From Tibeticola sediminis (GTDB lineage: Bacteria > Pseudomonadota > Gammaproteobacteria > Burkholderiales > Burkholderiaceae_C): 64,000 bases of DNA. Location: the NCBI RefSeq assembly GCF_003843835.1, contig NZ_RKQL01000004.1:7501-71500 (forward strand), written 5' to 3'. How positions within the stretch are numbered: the first letter of the stretch is position 1; each line of letters begins with the position of its first letter. The notes beneath the pieces are model-generated. The model was not told the origin of the DNA. It made no database searches and saw only the letters and a list, made by a program, of their open reading frames with translations. Below, in pieces: positions 17,620 through 24,730 of the stretch. The position numbers were made by a program, and so were the translations under genes.

Positions 17620-17742
17620 CTATAGTGATCGACCGCCCACAGCGGCACGGGAACCTTGCGCCCGCGCCCGCACTCCGAAGGGCATCGCGCGGGACAAAAC
17701 AAAGACCCGCGCCCTTGAACCCGAGCACCCAAGAGCCTGACC

Positions 17743-19980
17743 ATGTTGCCACACCCCCTACGAGTAGGTCTTTTTTTAATAGCACTGTTGTGCCATTTCA
17801 CGCCGGGCTTCGCGCAAATTCTTGCCAAAAGCGTGGTCACCACGCCCGAAGTTCGCGCCGAACTGCTCGCGCATGCGCCGCAAGGCCTGCCGCGCGATCC
17901 GGGCCAGGCCGCCGCCCACCCGGTGTGGCTGGGCCTCAAACTGGTGCACCAGCCGCATTGGCACACCTACTGGAAAAACCCCGGCGACTCGGGCCTGCCG
18001 ACCACGCTGGAATGGACGCTGCCCCCGGGCGTGCAAGCCGGTGAGATCGTCTGGCCCGCGCCCAAAAAGCTACCCGTGCCGCCGCTGGTGAATTACGGCT
18101 ACGACGGCACCGTGCTGCTGCCCGTACCGCTGCGCTTCACGGCCGACTATCGAGCACCGGCCAACGGCAAGCTCGATGTGCGGGTGAAGGCGAGCTGGCT
18201 GGTCTGTCGACAAGAGTGCATTCCGCAAGAGGGCGAGTTCGCGCTGTCGCTGCCGCTTGAGGGCTCGGTCGCGCTGCATGGCGCCGAGTTCGAAGCCGCG
18301 TTCGACGCCGCGCCCACCGACCTGTCCAGCCGCGCCCTCACCCGAGCCCGGGTCGAGGGTGAGCGCCTGCAGCTGCGCATCGCCGGTTTGCCCGAGGCTT
18401 GGCGCGGCCTAGCGCTCGATGTGTTTCCCGAAACGCCGGAAGTGCTCGAATCGGCGAGCACCGAGCACCCCCGAGCCACCCAGCGCTGGGCCGGCGAGGT
18501 CTGGGAAGCCGCGGTGCCCCTCTCCAAAGACCGCAGCAGCAGCCCCGAGCAGCTCCCGCTGGTGCTGAGTGTGCGCGAAGGCCGCAGCGCGCCGCCCAAA
18601 GCCGTGCGCGTGCTCGCGACCGTCGAAGGCGGCTGGCCCGCCGCACGCGCGGCGGCGACCGTCTCCCCGGCGCTCGAAGCGGCGTTGCAAGCGAACGCGG
18701 CGAATGCGGCTTCGGGCGCGGCCCCGGCAGCGCCCGGCGGCGGCGCGGACATCGGGCTTGTCGCCGCGCTGCTCGGTGCGTTCCTCGGTGGGCTGATTCT
18801 CAACCTCATGCCCTGCGTGTTTCCGGTGCTCGCGATCAAGGTGCTGGCCTTTGCGCAGCATGCCGAGGACCGCCGCGCGCACCGCATCAGCGGCCTGGCC
18901 TACACCGTGGGCGTGGTCGTGTCCTTCGTTGCGCTGGGCGCGCTGCTGCTGGCGCTGCGTGCGGCGGGCGAGAGCCTGGGTTGGGGCTTCCAGTTGCAAA
19001 ACCCCTGGGTGGTCGCCGCTCTGGCAACGCTCTTCACCGTGATCGGCCTCAACCTCGCCGGGCTGTTCGAGTTCGGCAGCGTGCTGCCCTCGTCGCTCGC
19101 GAGTCTGCATGCGCGCCACCCGGTCGCCGATGCCTTTCTCACCGGCGTGCTGGCAGTGGCCGTCGCCTCGCCATGCACGGCGCCGTTCATGGGCGCGTCG
19201 CTCGGCTTTGCGGTGGCACTGCCCGGGGTGCAGGCGCTGGCCGTGTTCGCAGCCATCGGGCTGGGCCTCGCGCTGCCCTATTTGGTGGCCGCATTCTCGC
19301 CGGCGGTCGCGCGCGCGCTGCCCCGTCCTGGCGCCTGGATGGACACCTTCCGCCACCTCATGGCCTTCCCGATGTTTGCCACCGTCGTCTGGCTGGTCTG
19401 GGTTTTGGGACAGCAAAGCGGCATCGACGGCGCCGGCGCGCTGCTGGCGTTGCTGGTGGCGCTCGCCTTCGTCATTTGGGCGTTCACGCTGCAGGGCCGC
19501 GCGCGCTGGACGCTCGTCGCCGTGGCGCTCGCGCTGTTCGCCTGGACGGCGAGCGCCTTCGGCCCGCGCGTGGGGCAAATGGAGGCCACCAGCCTCAGCG
19601 ACACCGGGGCGACGCCGAGCGCGGCGGCCGCCGACGGCGCGCTGGTCTGGGAGCCCTGGGCACCGGGCAAGGTCGAGTCGATCGTGGCCAGCGGCCAAGC
19701 CGTGTTCGTGGACTTCACCGCCGCTTGGTGCGTGACCTGCCAATACAACAAGAAAACCACGCTCGCGAACCCTGCGGTGCTCGCCGACCTGCGGACCAAG
19801 AACGTGCGTCTGCTGCGCGCCGACTGGACCCGGCGCGACCCCGCCATCACCGCCGAACTCGCCCGCCTGGGCCGCAACGGCGTGCCGGTCTACGTCCTGC
19901 ACGCCCCGGGCCAGGCGCCCGTGGTGCTGTCGGAACTGATCTCGGTCGATGAACTGCGCGGGGCCTTGGGACGGTTGTGA
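17743..19980 (+). CDS. dsbD: DsbD/ScsB-type thiol:disulfide interchange protein
   Basis: 745 residues. A signal peptide ends at FAQILA. The periplasmic N-terminal domain (about 25-250) contains WHTYWKNPGDSGLPTTLEW and SWLVCRQECIPQEGEF, with a cysteine pair as in ScsB-type proteins. About eight membrane helices (260-590) follow, with the electron-relay cysteines in NLMPCVFPVLAIKVL and ASPCTAPFMGASLGFA. A C-terminal periplasmic thioredoxin domain has FTAAWCVTCQYNK. The protein carries electrons from cytosolic thioredoxin to periplasmic substrates. The N-terminal domain type suggests ScsB-like rather than classic E. coli DsbD. Confidence 0.92.
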   Translation: MLPHPLRVGLFLIALLCHFTPGFAQILAKSVVTTPEVRAELLAHAPQGLPRDPGQAAAHPVWLGLKLVHQPHWHTYWKNPGDSGLPTTLEWTLPPGVQAGEIVWPAPKKLPVPPLVNYGYDGTVLLPVPLRFTADYRAPANGKLDVRVKASWLVCRQECIPQEGEFALSLPLEGSVALHGAEFEAAFDAAPTDLSSRALTRARVEGERLQLRIAGLPEAWRGLALDVFPETPEVLESASTEHPRATQRWAGEVWEAAVPLSKDRSSSPEQLPLVLSVREGRSAPPKAVRVLATVEGGWPAARAAATVSPALEAALQANAANAASGAAPAAPGGGADIGLVAALLGAFLGGLILNLMPCVFPVLAIKVLAFAQHAEDRRAHRISGLAYTVGVVVSFVALGALLLALRAAGESLGWGFQLQNPWVVAALATLFTVIGLNLAGLFEFGSVLPSSLASLHARHPVADAFLTGVLAVAVASPCTAPFMGASLGFAVALPGVQALAVFAAIGLGLALPYLVAAFSPAVARALPRPGAWMDTFRHLMAFPMFATVVWLVWVLGQQSGIDGAGALLALLVALAFVIWAFTLQGRARWTLVAVALALFAWTASAFGPRVGQMEATSLSDTGATPSAAAADGALVWEPWAPGKVESIVASGQAVFVDFTAAWCVTCQYNKKTTLANPAVLADLRTKNVRLLRADWTRRDPAITAELARLGRNGVPVYVLHAPGQAPVVLSELISVDELRGALGRL

Positions 19981-20096
19981 GCGGGCCCGCCCCCTGCCCC
20001 CGCATCCCCAGCGGCCGCCGAGCCCGATTTTCAGTGCTGTTTTGCGCCGATTGCCAGCACAAAATGGTCCTCTCATCTTCAAAAAAAGGAGCGCCC

Positions 20097-20552
20097 ATGA
20101 CGACCGATGCCCCCTTTGATCGCGAAGCGCAGACGATCGCGCGGCTGCTCGACACCTGCCGCACGGTGGCGGTGGTCGGGCTCTCACCCAAACCCACGCG
20201 CGAGAGCCATGACGTGGCGCGCGTCATGCAAGCCTCGGGTTGGCGCATCGTGCCGGTCAACCCCGTCGCCGCAGGCCAGACCATCCTCGGCGAGCCGGTC
20301 TATGCCTCACTGCGCGAGGCGGCCGAGCATGCGCGCATCGACCTGGTCAACGTCTTTCGCCAGTCGGAGGATGTCCCCCCGGTGGTGGATGAAGCCATCG
20401 CCATCGGCGCCCCGGCAATCTGGCTGCAACTGGGCATCCGGCACGACGAGGCCGCCGCGCGCGCCCGCGCCGCCGGGCTTGCCGTGGTGCAGGACAAGTG
20501 CCTGAAGGTGGAGTGGGCGCGCCGGTCCGTGCGTCCAGGCGACACGCCCTGA
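20097..20552 (+). CDS. YccU-type CoA-binding domain protein
   Basis: 151 residues. A Rossmann-like CoA-binding fold is seen: RTVAVVGLSPKPTRESHDVARVMQ, IVPVNPVAAGQTILGEPVYA, DLVNVFRQSEDVPPVVDEAI and IWLQLGIRHDEAAARARAAG, closing with VVQDKCLKVE. Soluble; catalytic role unknown. AAAAGGAG lies just before the ATG at 20097. It may be co-transcribed with dsbD about 116 bp upstream. Confidence 0.9.
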   Translation: MTTDAPFDREAQTIARLLDTCRTVAVVGLSPKPTRESHDVARVMQASGWRIVPVNPVAAGQTILGEPVYASLREAAEHARIDLVNVFRQSEDVPPVVDEAIAIGAPAIWLQLGIRHDEAAARARAAGLAVVQDKCLKVEWARRSVRPGDTP

Positions 20553-20603
20553 CGGCTCAGAAGCGGTGAATGAACCGGGCGTGAAGGATTCGCTTGCAAC
20601 GTC

Positions 20604-20969
20604 TCAAGCCGCCACCCGGCGCACCACCACCTCGGGGTTGAGGAAGCGCAGCGCGCGCTGGCTGTCCGCGCCGGCGCGGCCCGGTGTCAGTGGCGGCGCG
20701 AGCAGGGCCTGCAGCTCGCGCTCGAGCGCATCGTAAGCGCCGGGGTAGGTGCTGCGCAGGCCCACCGCGAGCCGAAAGCGGATCGGCTGCGCGGCCGGGT
20801 TGTGCGCGTCGCGCATCAGCCCCAGCGCAATCAGCCGCGAAAGCCGCTGCTGCAGCACCGGGCCGGGCGCGGCGTCGATCAGAAACAGCGCGAGCTGCTG
20901 GCCGCGCAAACGGCCCACCAGATCTTGCTCGCGGGCCACCACCCGCACCATGCGCACGCTGTGCGCCAT
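20604..20969 (-). pseudogene. Degenerate GGDEF-domain fragment at the integron edge
   Basis: 121 codons. EQDLVGRLRGQQLALFLID reads like the diguanylate cyclase stretch around RLGGDEFALLL, but RGQQL stands where GGDEF should be. The following IRFRLAVGLRSTYP resembles the later conserved strand. The first half of the domain and any sensor part are absent. The frame stays open upstream for about 20 codons to a stop inside the last attC. I infer the C-terminal remnant of a cyclase-like gene cut by the integron array; a small non-catalytic protein is the alternative. Confidence 0.5.
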
Positions 20970-21024
20970 CAGCGCCTCCCTAACGCCGCATGGAGCACGC
21001 CAATGGCATCTCAGGCAACATGAA

Positions 21025-21096
21025 GCCTAACGTTTGACATGAGGGGCGACCAAAGGCGCTAGCCTTTGGGCGTCCCTCTCGATGGAAGGGTTAGGC
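21025..21096 (-). other. attC site of cassette 6
   Basis: 72 bp between GCCTAAC (21025-21031) and GTTAGGC (21090-21096). The inside is an imperfect palindrome with AAAGGC-GCTA-GCCTTT at the tip. It is the outermost full attC of the array. Confidence 0.92.
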
Positions 21097-21103
21097 GCCT
21101 GTT

Positions 21104-21487
21104 TCACTTACTAAGGACGGCCTTTCCAACGAAGCCAAGTACCGGAAGAAAGAGAGAAAGCAACGCCTTGGCTATAGCTGGATTGAGTGCAGCAGCAAGC
21201 CCGCCGAAGACGGAGGAAGCCGCGATTGATTTTGCCCAAACCCCTTTTGGAACTAGGACGGCGTTCAGGATCGCGACTAGCCCACCAAAGGCTATAGCTC
21301 CCGCCGCAAAGCCGACAAAAGGAGCCAGGCTATTCAAGAATGATTGATGGGCGGTGCCGGTTGAACCGCTGAAGGCAATGGCCGAGCCTACAACGGCTAC
21401 GAAGAACGCAAACGCGAACACGATGGCCGCTCCGCCGAGGAGCAGCAGAACGAGAAGGAGGCGTTTCAATCTGCTGATGATGGGCAT
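21104..21487 (-). CDS. Cassette 6: small membrane protein, unknown
   Basis: 127 residues. After MPIISRLKR a long hydrophobic helix (LLLVLLLLGGAAIVFAFAFF) is followed by two further hydrophobic stretches, AGAIAFGGLVAILNAVLVPK and a C-terminal ALLSLFLPVLGFVGKAVLSK. No motif or family recognised. The ATG at 21487 lies 5 bases after the attC of the preceding cassette, with no clear Shine-Dalgarno, the normal arrangement for cassette genes. The longer open frame to 21610 would read through that attC and is not used. Oriented with all other cassette genes. Confidence 0.75.
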   Translation of the reverse strand: MPIISRLKRLLLVLLLLGGAAIVFAFAFFVAVVGSAIAFSGSTGTAHQSFLNSLAPFVGFAAGAIAFGGLVAILNAVLVPKGVWAKSIAASSVFGGLAAALNPAIAKALLSLFLPVLGFVGKAVLSK

Positions 21488-21492
21488 GAGGC

Positions 21493-21564
21493 GCCTAACG
21501 TCAAAGCTCAGGGGCGCGAAGCCGGCTTGCCGGCGGAGCGTCCCGCTGGAGCGGAAGGTTAGGG
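21493..21564 (-). other. attC site of cassette 5
   Basis: 72 bp between GCCTAAC (21493-21499) and GTTAGGG (21558-21564), with inner arms AGCTCAGG / CTGGAGC and a GCCGGC-rich tip. Its arms resemble those of the cassette 4 site, suggesting the two cassettes share a source pool. Confidence 0.92.
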
Positions 21565-21606
21565 CGTGATCCTTATGTTTTTCGGCCATGACTATATTCG
21601 TGCATT

Positions 21607-21828
21607 TCAACTAACAAAAAGCGGACTAGCAATTAGAGACAAGCCAATGAATGTGATTGGCAGCCATGACCTATTCATGATGGATACGAACTTTCTAAAT
21701 TTTGGGTGGCGAATATAAAACTCTTGCAGTTCATTCCTTGGATCTCTCCAGACCTCCAGCCATGAATAAGCCCAAAGGAAGGAGCAGATCAATAGGACTG
21801 TTCCCAAAGTAGTCAGAGCCTGCTCCAT
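21607..21828 (-). CDS. Cassette 5: two-helix membrane peptide, unknown
   Basis: 73 residues. The N-terminal helix LTTLGTVLLICSFLWAYSWL is followed by a charged loop (EVWRDPRNELQEFYIRHPKF) and a C-terminal helix LPITFIGLSLIASPLFV. No family recognised. The ATG at 21828 starts 6 bases after the attC of the cassette upstream. The small size and hairpin topology would suit a modulator of a membrane protein, but nothing shows this. Confidence 0.7.
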   Translation of the reverse strand: MEQALTTLGTVLLICSFLWAYSWLEVWRDPRNELQEFYIRHPKFRKFVSIMNRSWLPITFIGLSLIASPLFVS

Positions 21829-21834
21829 TGATCC

Positions 21835-21912
21835 CCCTAACGTCGAAGCTCAGCCGGCGGTGGAAGCGGGCAAAGCCCGCTGTAGCCGGTCGGCTGGAGC
21901 GCAGTGTTAGGC
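21835..21912 (-). other. attC site of cassette 4
   Basis: 78 bp between CCCTAAC (21835-21841) and GTTAGGC (21906-21912). Inner arms are GAAGCTCAGCCG / CGGCTGGAGC with the tip GCGGGCAAAGCCCGC. The stop codon of the cassette 4 gene (TAA, 21907-21909) lies inside its GCCTAAC box on the - strand. Confidence 0.92.
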
Positions 21913-22332
21913 AGCTGGATCATGCTGATTTGATTTCTGAAGCTTATAAAGCGCATAAAGTGTGGCGGGAGCTAGGAAGAATAAGATCCCAAACTGCACG
22001 AAAAGCAACTGAACTCCAGCGAGAATTCCTAGGGAGAGTGCGATTGTGTAGTTGCGTCGATTTCGTGGGGACTTACCCTTGATATCCAATACCAAGAATA
22101 TCCAAAGGTAGATCAATGATACTAGGCCTAATGGCGCAGAAATAAACATTAGAGCTACGTCTGGGCGAGCCGAGTCAGTTAATTCACTGAAGCCGTAATT
22201 TCCCGCAATGACATCCGCTATCCCTGCTATCCAGAAAGGTAGCCCAAACAGAACTAACGGTACCAACAGAACGGATACAGGGAGGACCGTAAGAACCAGC
22301 AGGCCAATGGGAACAAGACGAGCACGCGACAT
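21907..22332 (-). CDS. Cassette 4: polytopic membrane protein, unknown
   Basis: 141 residues, three or four hydrophobic helices: VPIGLLVLTVLPVSVLLVPL, a second around LFGLPFWIAGIADVI, MFISAPLGLVSLIYLWIFLV, and ILAGVQLLFVQFGILFFLAP. A short basic loop (KGKSPRNRRN) separates the last pair, and the tail is polar. No family recognised. The start ATG at 22332 is 5 bases from the preceding attC and the stop is inside its own attC, so the gene fills the cassette completely. The longer frame to 22464 reads through an attC and is rejected. Confidence 0.75.
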   Translation of the reverse strand: MSRARLVPIGLLVLTVLPVSVLLVPLVLFGLPFWIAGIADVIAGNYGFSELTDSARPDVALMFISAPLGLVSLIYLWIFLVLDIKGKSPRNRRNYTIALSLGILAGVQLLFVQFGILFFLAPATLYALYKLQKSNQHDPAA

Positions 22333-22337
22333 GATAT

Positions 22338-22397
22338 GCCTAACGCCTGAATTAAGCCGCGCCGCGAAGCGACGTCGGCTTGAATGAATTGTTATGC
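22338..22397 (-). other. attC site of cassette 3
   Basis: 60 bp between GCCTAAC (22338-22344) and GTTATGC (22391-22397), with arms TGAATTAAGCCG / CGGCTTGAATGAATT. It is the shortest site in the array and close to the compact sites of mobile-integron cassettes. Confidence 0.92.
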
Positions 22398-22418
22398 GGC
22401 TTAGCGACTGCGCCTTGC

Positions 22419-23057
22419 CTAATAAGAGCAGGCTGCGACGCAACGGCCATGTGACGCTGCGCACCTACCAATACACTGTCCATTGCCACTACATTGTGCA
22501 ATGCACATACCCTGTTCAGATGCGCACTGTCCTTGGCACTGCCCTACGTTGCGTGACGGCGGTTGTTGGTTCTGGATCTGACCGGAAGCCGCCGATCCGT
22601 ATAAGCAGCTTGTTCTACCATTCTCGATTTGTTCTAGGTGGCGACGTAGATTCCCTTGTGCTTTTGCACTACGGAAAGTGTCTCTAGCTTGCCTCGCCAG
22701 CTCATCGTATCTCTGATTGCAATCACGCGCCCTTCTCCGCTCCTCTTGCGGGTTTGATTGGCTAATATTGGAGGGTGGTTGGACATGCTGCGTGACTGGC
22801 TGTGTTTGGCCTGAGAGCAGTTGTCTCGCCTGTTCAGGGGTCATACCAGCCGAATAAGCGGCGGCATTGAACTGCTCTTGTTCGGTAAGGGTCGGCGCTT
22901 TCTGAATTTGTGGCCTTGTCTGGATCGATTCCGATGGGCACGGCGTTTGCTGGTACGCAACTTTTCCGTCTGGAGATGTGCACTTATAAACCTGCGCCTG
23001 TGCCCAAGGTGTAAACGTCACACAAAGCGCAAGGCTGACCAACACTTTCATGTACAT
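22419..23057 (-). CDS. Cassette 3: exported DUF4124 protein with Cys-rich tail
   Basis: 212 residues. A signal peptide (MYMKVLVSLALCVTFTPWAQ) ends at AQA. The mature N-terminus VYKCTSPDGKVAYQQTPCPS is a clear DUF4124 domain. A Gln-rich middle is followed by a helical Arg-rich segment, and the last 45 residues hold about eight cysteines in repeated QCxGxC / CxAxC spacing (GQCQGQCASEQGMC, AQCSGNGQCIGRC). DUF4124 proteins are periplasmic and of unknown role. The tail could form disulfides or bind metal. GAGG lies about 11 bases before the ATG, so this cassette carries its own ribosome site. Confidence 0.82.
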   Translation of the reverse strand: MYMKVLVSLALCVTFTPWAQAQVYKCTSPDGKVAYQQTPCPSESIQTRPQIQKAPTLTEQEQFNAAAYSAGMTPEQARQLLSGQTQPVTQHVQPPSNISQSNPQEERRRARDCNQRYDELARQARDTFRSAKAQGNLRRHLEQIENGRTSCLYGSAASGQIQNQQPPSRNVGQCQGQCASEQGMCIAQCSGNGQCIGRCAASHGRCVAACSY

Positions 23058-23075
23058 GGTGAACTGTCCTCTGCC

Positions 23076-23186
23076 GCATAACGTAAAGTTCAGCCGCAGA
23101 CAACGGTTTGGCGTGTTTGGGCCAGAATGAAATGGAGGCCCAAACGCGGCAAGCCGTTGGCTGTCGGCTGCAACGCCAAGTTAGGC
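23076..23186 (-). other. attC site of cassette 2
   Basis: 111 bp between GCATAAC (23076-23082) and GTTAGGC (23180-23186). Long arms include CAGCCG...CAACGG...GGCGTGTTTGGGCC pairing with GGCCCAAACGC...CCGTTGGCTG...CGGCTG. Confidence 0.92.
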
Positions 23187-23187
23187 G

Positions 23188-23982
23188 TCATCTTGGATTG
23201 CTCTTTTCGTTGGCATGTTTGATGAATTGACCAACGGACTTTGCCCCTGGGGCATAGGCAGCCATTGCCGCCCCAACAACTAACAAGAAGACCGCTGTTA
23301 CTAAAAAGGGCAGCGCCGTACGCCGGATAGTGCTTGTGAGCCAGTGCTGAGTATCTTGGCCGCGGAGGTGGCGAAACAAGCCGTATGAAAGCGCGCCGTC
23401 CACCAAGACTTCTGCGAGGAGAACAGGCGCAACATAAATGACGTAGAGCGACGCTAGCGCGATGCCGACTGCCAGCGCAACGGCGATGAGAGGGATGGCC
23501 AGTTCGTCGGCATCTGCCGCAGAACTAACTGACTCACCAACCGTACTCAACGGCGATTCCGTGGCTTCCTGTAGTGTCGCAATTGGAGCTTCGAAGGAGC
23601 CACCGCCCCCCGCGCCTGCAAAGTCCCCGCCCCCGCCACTCTTGAACTCGTGGCCGCCGGACGGTATCCGGGGGCGCGGTATCAGGTCAACGGCTTCAGC
23701 TGTGTCGAGATAGTCCTCGGCCTTCGTTCTGAGCCAGAGCCAAATGAGGACCAGGAAGAACAGGTATGCCAGCGTCAACGCCAGTGGATACCTTATGGCC
23801 ATTGAGTCCACGCCAAGTTGTAACATGGCGAAGGACGAAAGCAGGCCGAAGCCTCCCGTCAGCGCGACGATGAACGCCATCTGAGTTCGGGGGAAAGAGT
23901 CGCGCATGAGCCGCTCTCTTACCCGCTGGATAGCGACAGTTCGAGCAAAAGTCGGCAAGCCCTTGCGCATCGCGTATCTCAA
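23188..23982 (-). CDS. Cassette 2: membrane protein with Gly-rich loop, unknown
   Basis: 264 residues. Two N-terminal helices (MAFIVALTGGFGLLSSFAML and YPLALTLAYLFFLVLIWLWL) lead to a soluble loop containing GGGGDFAGAGGGGSFEAP, a flexible Gly repeat. After an acidic stretch come two more helices (IPLIAVALAVGIALASLYVI and LPFLVTAVFLLVVGAAMAAY) with VDGALSYGLFRHLRGQDTQH between them. Glycine repeats of this type occur in several uncharacterised bacterial envelope proteins. No enzymatic motif is seen. The ATG is 4 bases from the previous attC, and the stop lies right at its own attC. Confidence 0.78.
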   Translation of the reverse strand: MRYAMRKGLPTFARTVAIQRVRERLMRDSFPRTQMAFIVALTGGFGLLSSFAMLQLGVDSMAIRYPLALTLAYLFFLVLIWLWLRTKAEDYLDTAEAVDLIPRPRIPSGGHEFKSGGGGDFAGAGGGGSFEAPIATLQEATESPLSTVGESVSSAADADELAIPLIAVALAVGIALASLYVIYVAPVLLAEVLVDGALSYGLFRHLRGQDTQHWLTSTIRRTALPFLVTAVFLLVVGAAMAAYAPGAKSVGQFIKHANEKSNPR

Positions 23983-23986
23983 TGAC

Positions 23987-24105
23987 GCCTAACGAATTAG
24001 TTAACTGGCGCCGGAGCCCCGCAGGGGCGCAGGGTACCAACAGCGGCCAATAAAATGCCGAAGGCATGGCCGCTGTTGGCGTCCACGTTGAACTTACAGT
24101 TAGGC
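23987..24105 (-). other. attC site of cassette 1
   Basis: 119 bp between GCCTAAC (23987-23993) and GTTAGGC (24099-24105), with arms GGCGCC... and CCAACAGCGGCCA / TGGCCGCTGTTGG around a small AT-rich loop. It is the longest attC of the array. Confidence 0.92.
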
Positions 24106-24153
24106 TGGCGACAGGTGACATAGCCTAAACCAATTTACGGTTAAGCTGGATTT

Positions 24154-24492
24154 TTAATTAAAGAGCTTCCCAACGAATCGCCCAACGGTCCGGCCGAAAG
24201 AGTGGGCTGACTTTGACGGCGGCCGAAATTCCGCAGCCTTGGTGACATGGAGTTTTTCGGGTAGATTATCGCGAAGAAACTTCTGAGCCATTGGTGAGGA
24301 CGAGGGCAAAAGTTCAGCGTTGCCGCAAACTGGACATGCTTGGTGCCGAGTGGTCAAGCGCCAAAGAGAGTAAATAAGTCCTGGAAATAGGAAGCAAAGC
24401 CAAAGCAGGACCTCGATCGCAAAACTTCCCTTCGTAACGCTCGTTGAATGGCCAACATGACCACATTTTGTGCAAACTAATTGATCAGACAT
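24154..24492 (-). CDS. Cassette 1: zinc-ribbon membrane protein, unknown
   Basis: 112 residues. A CTKCGH pair at residues 7-12 and CPVCGN near residue 53 form a four-cysteine zinc-ribbon that brackets one hydrophobic hairpin (AIEVLLWLCFLFPGLIYSLW). The C-terminal half is basic and soluble. The arrangement recalls small membrane-anchored zinc-ribbon proteins, but the family is not recognised. AGGAGAG lies about 10 bases before the ATG. As the first cassette behind attI it should be the most strongly expressed of the array. Confidence 0.8.
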   Translation of the reverse strand: MSDQLVCTKCGHVGHSTSVTKGSFAIEVLLWLCFLFPGLIYSLWRLTTRHQACPVCGNAELLPSSSPMAQKFLRDNLPEKLHVTKAAEFRPPSKSAHSFGRTVGRFVGKLFN

Positions 24493-24566
24493 TTACTCTC
24501 TCCTGCGCTGCTCTATAAATTTGGCAAACCCTTGCGTCGCGTTACCCAGGTGCTGGTTTAAACAGG

Positions 24567-24672
24567 GCCTAACGTAATGTAGGCCGTCGCCTAATCTGGA
24601 AAAGCCAGAATAGACTGCGGCATAAGCTGGCTCGCAAGGTAAGCGACCCCAACACGGACTGCCTTGTTCGGC
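24567..24672 (-). other. attI recombination region
   Basis: The first core site facing the integrase is GTTAGGC on the - strand (24573-24567), where cassette 1 begins. Toward the integrase lie weak palindromic arms (GTCGC / GCGAC, AGCCAG / CTGGCT) and GTTCGGC at 24666-24672. The location next to intI and the single good core site argue for attI. The partial palindrome leaves open a degenerate attC of a lost or empty cassette. A possible outward cassette promoter on the - strand (TTGCGA, 17 bases, TCTATT) is weak. Confidence 0.65.
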
Positions 24673-24674
24673 GC

Positions 24675-24730
24675 TTGACGCCAGTGTGCGGGCGGTGGTA
24701 CTGTGTTTACATACATAGCCGAGGTGCTGC
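24675..24730 (+). promoter_or_regulatory. intI promoter overlapped by LexA-like box
   Basis: TTGACG (24675-24680) and TACTGT (24699-24704) with an 18-base spacer form a plausible promoter. CTGT-N8-ACAT (24701-24716), within TACTGTGTTTACATACATAG, covers the -10 and deviates from the LexA consensus CTGT-N8-ACAG only at the last base. GAGG at 24721-24724 is the ribosome site, 6 bases before the ATG. SOS control of integron integrases is established in other species; here it is inferred. Confidence 0.6.

Noticed and set aside
21837-22082. 84-codon open frame on the + strand across attC and cassette 4
   Set aside because: It runs against the cassette orientation and through an attC; the - strand gene explains the region.
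21025-24672. Array of spaced repeats as a CRISPR
   Set aside because: The repeats are attC sites of unequal length bounded by GTTRRRY/RYYYAAC and the spacers are genes; there are no cas genes.
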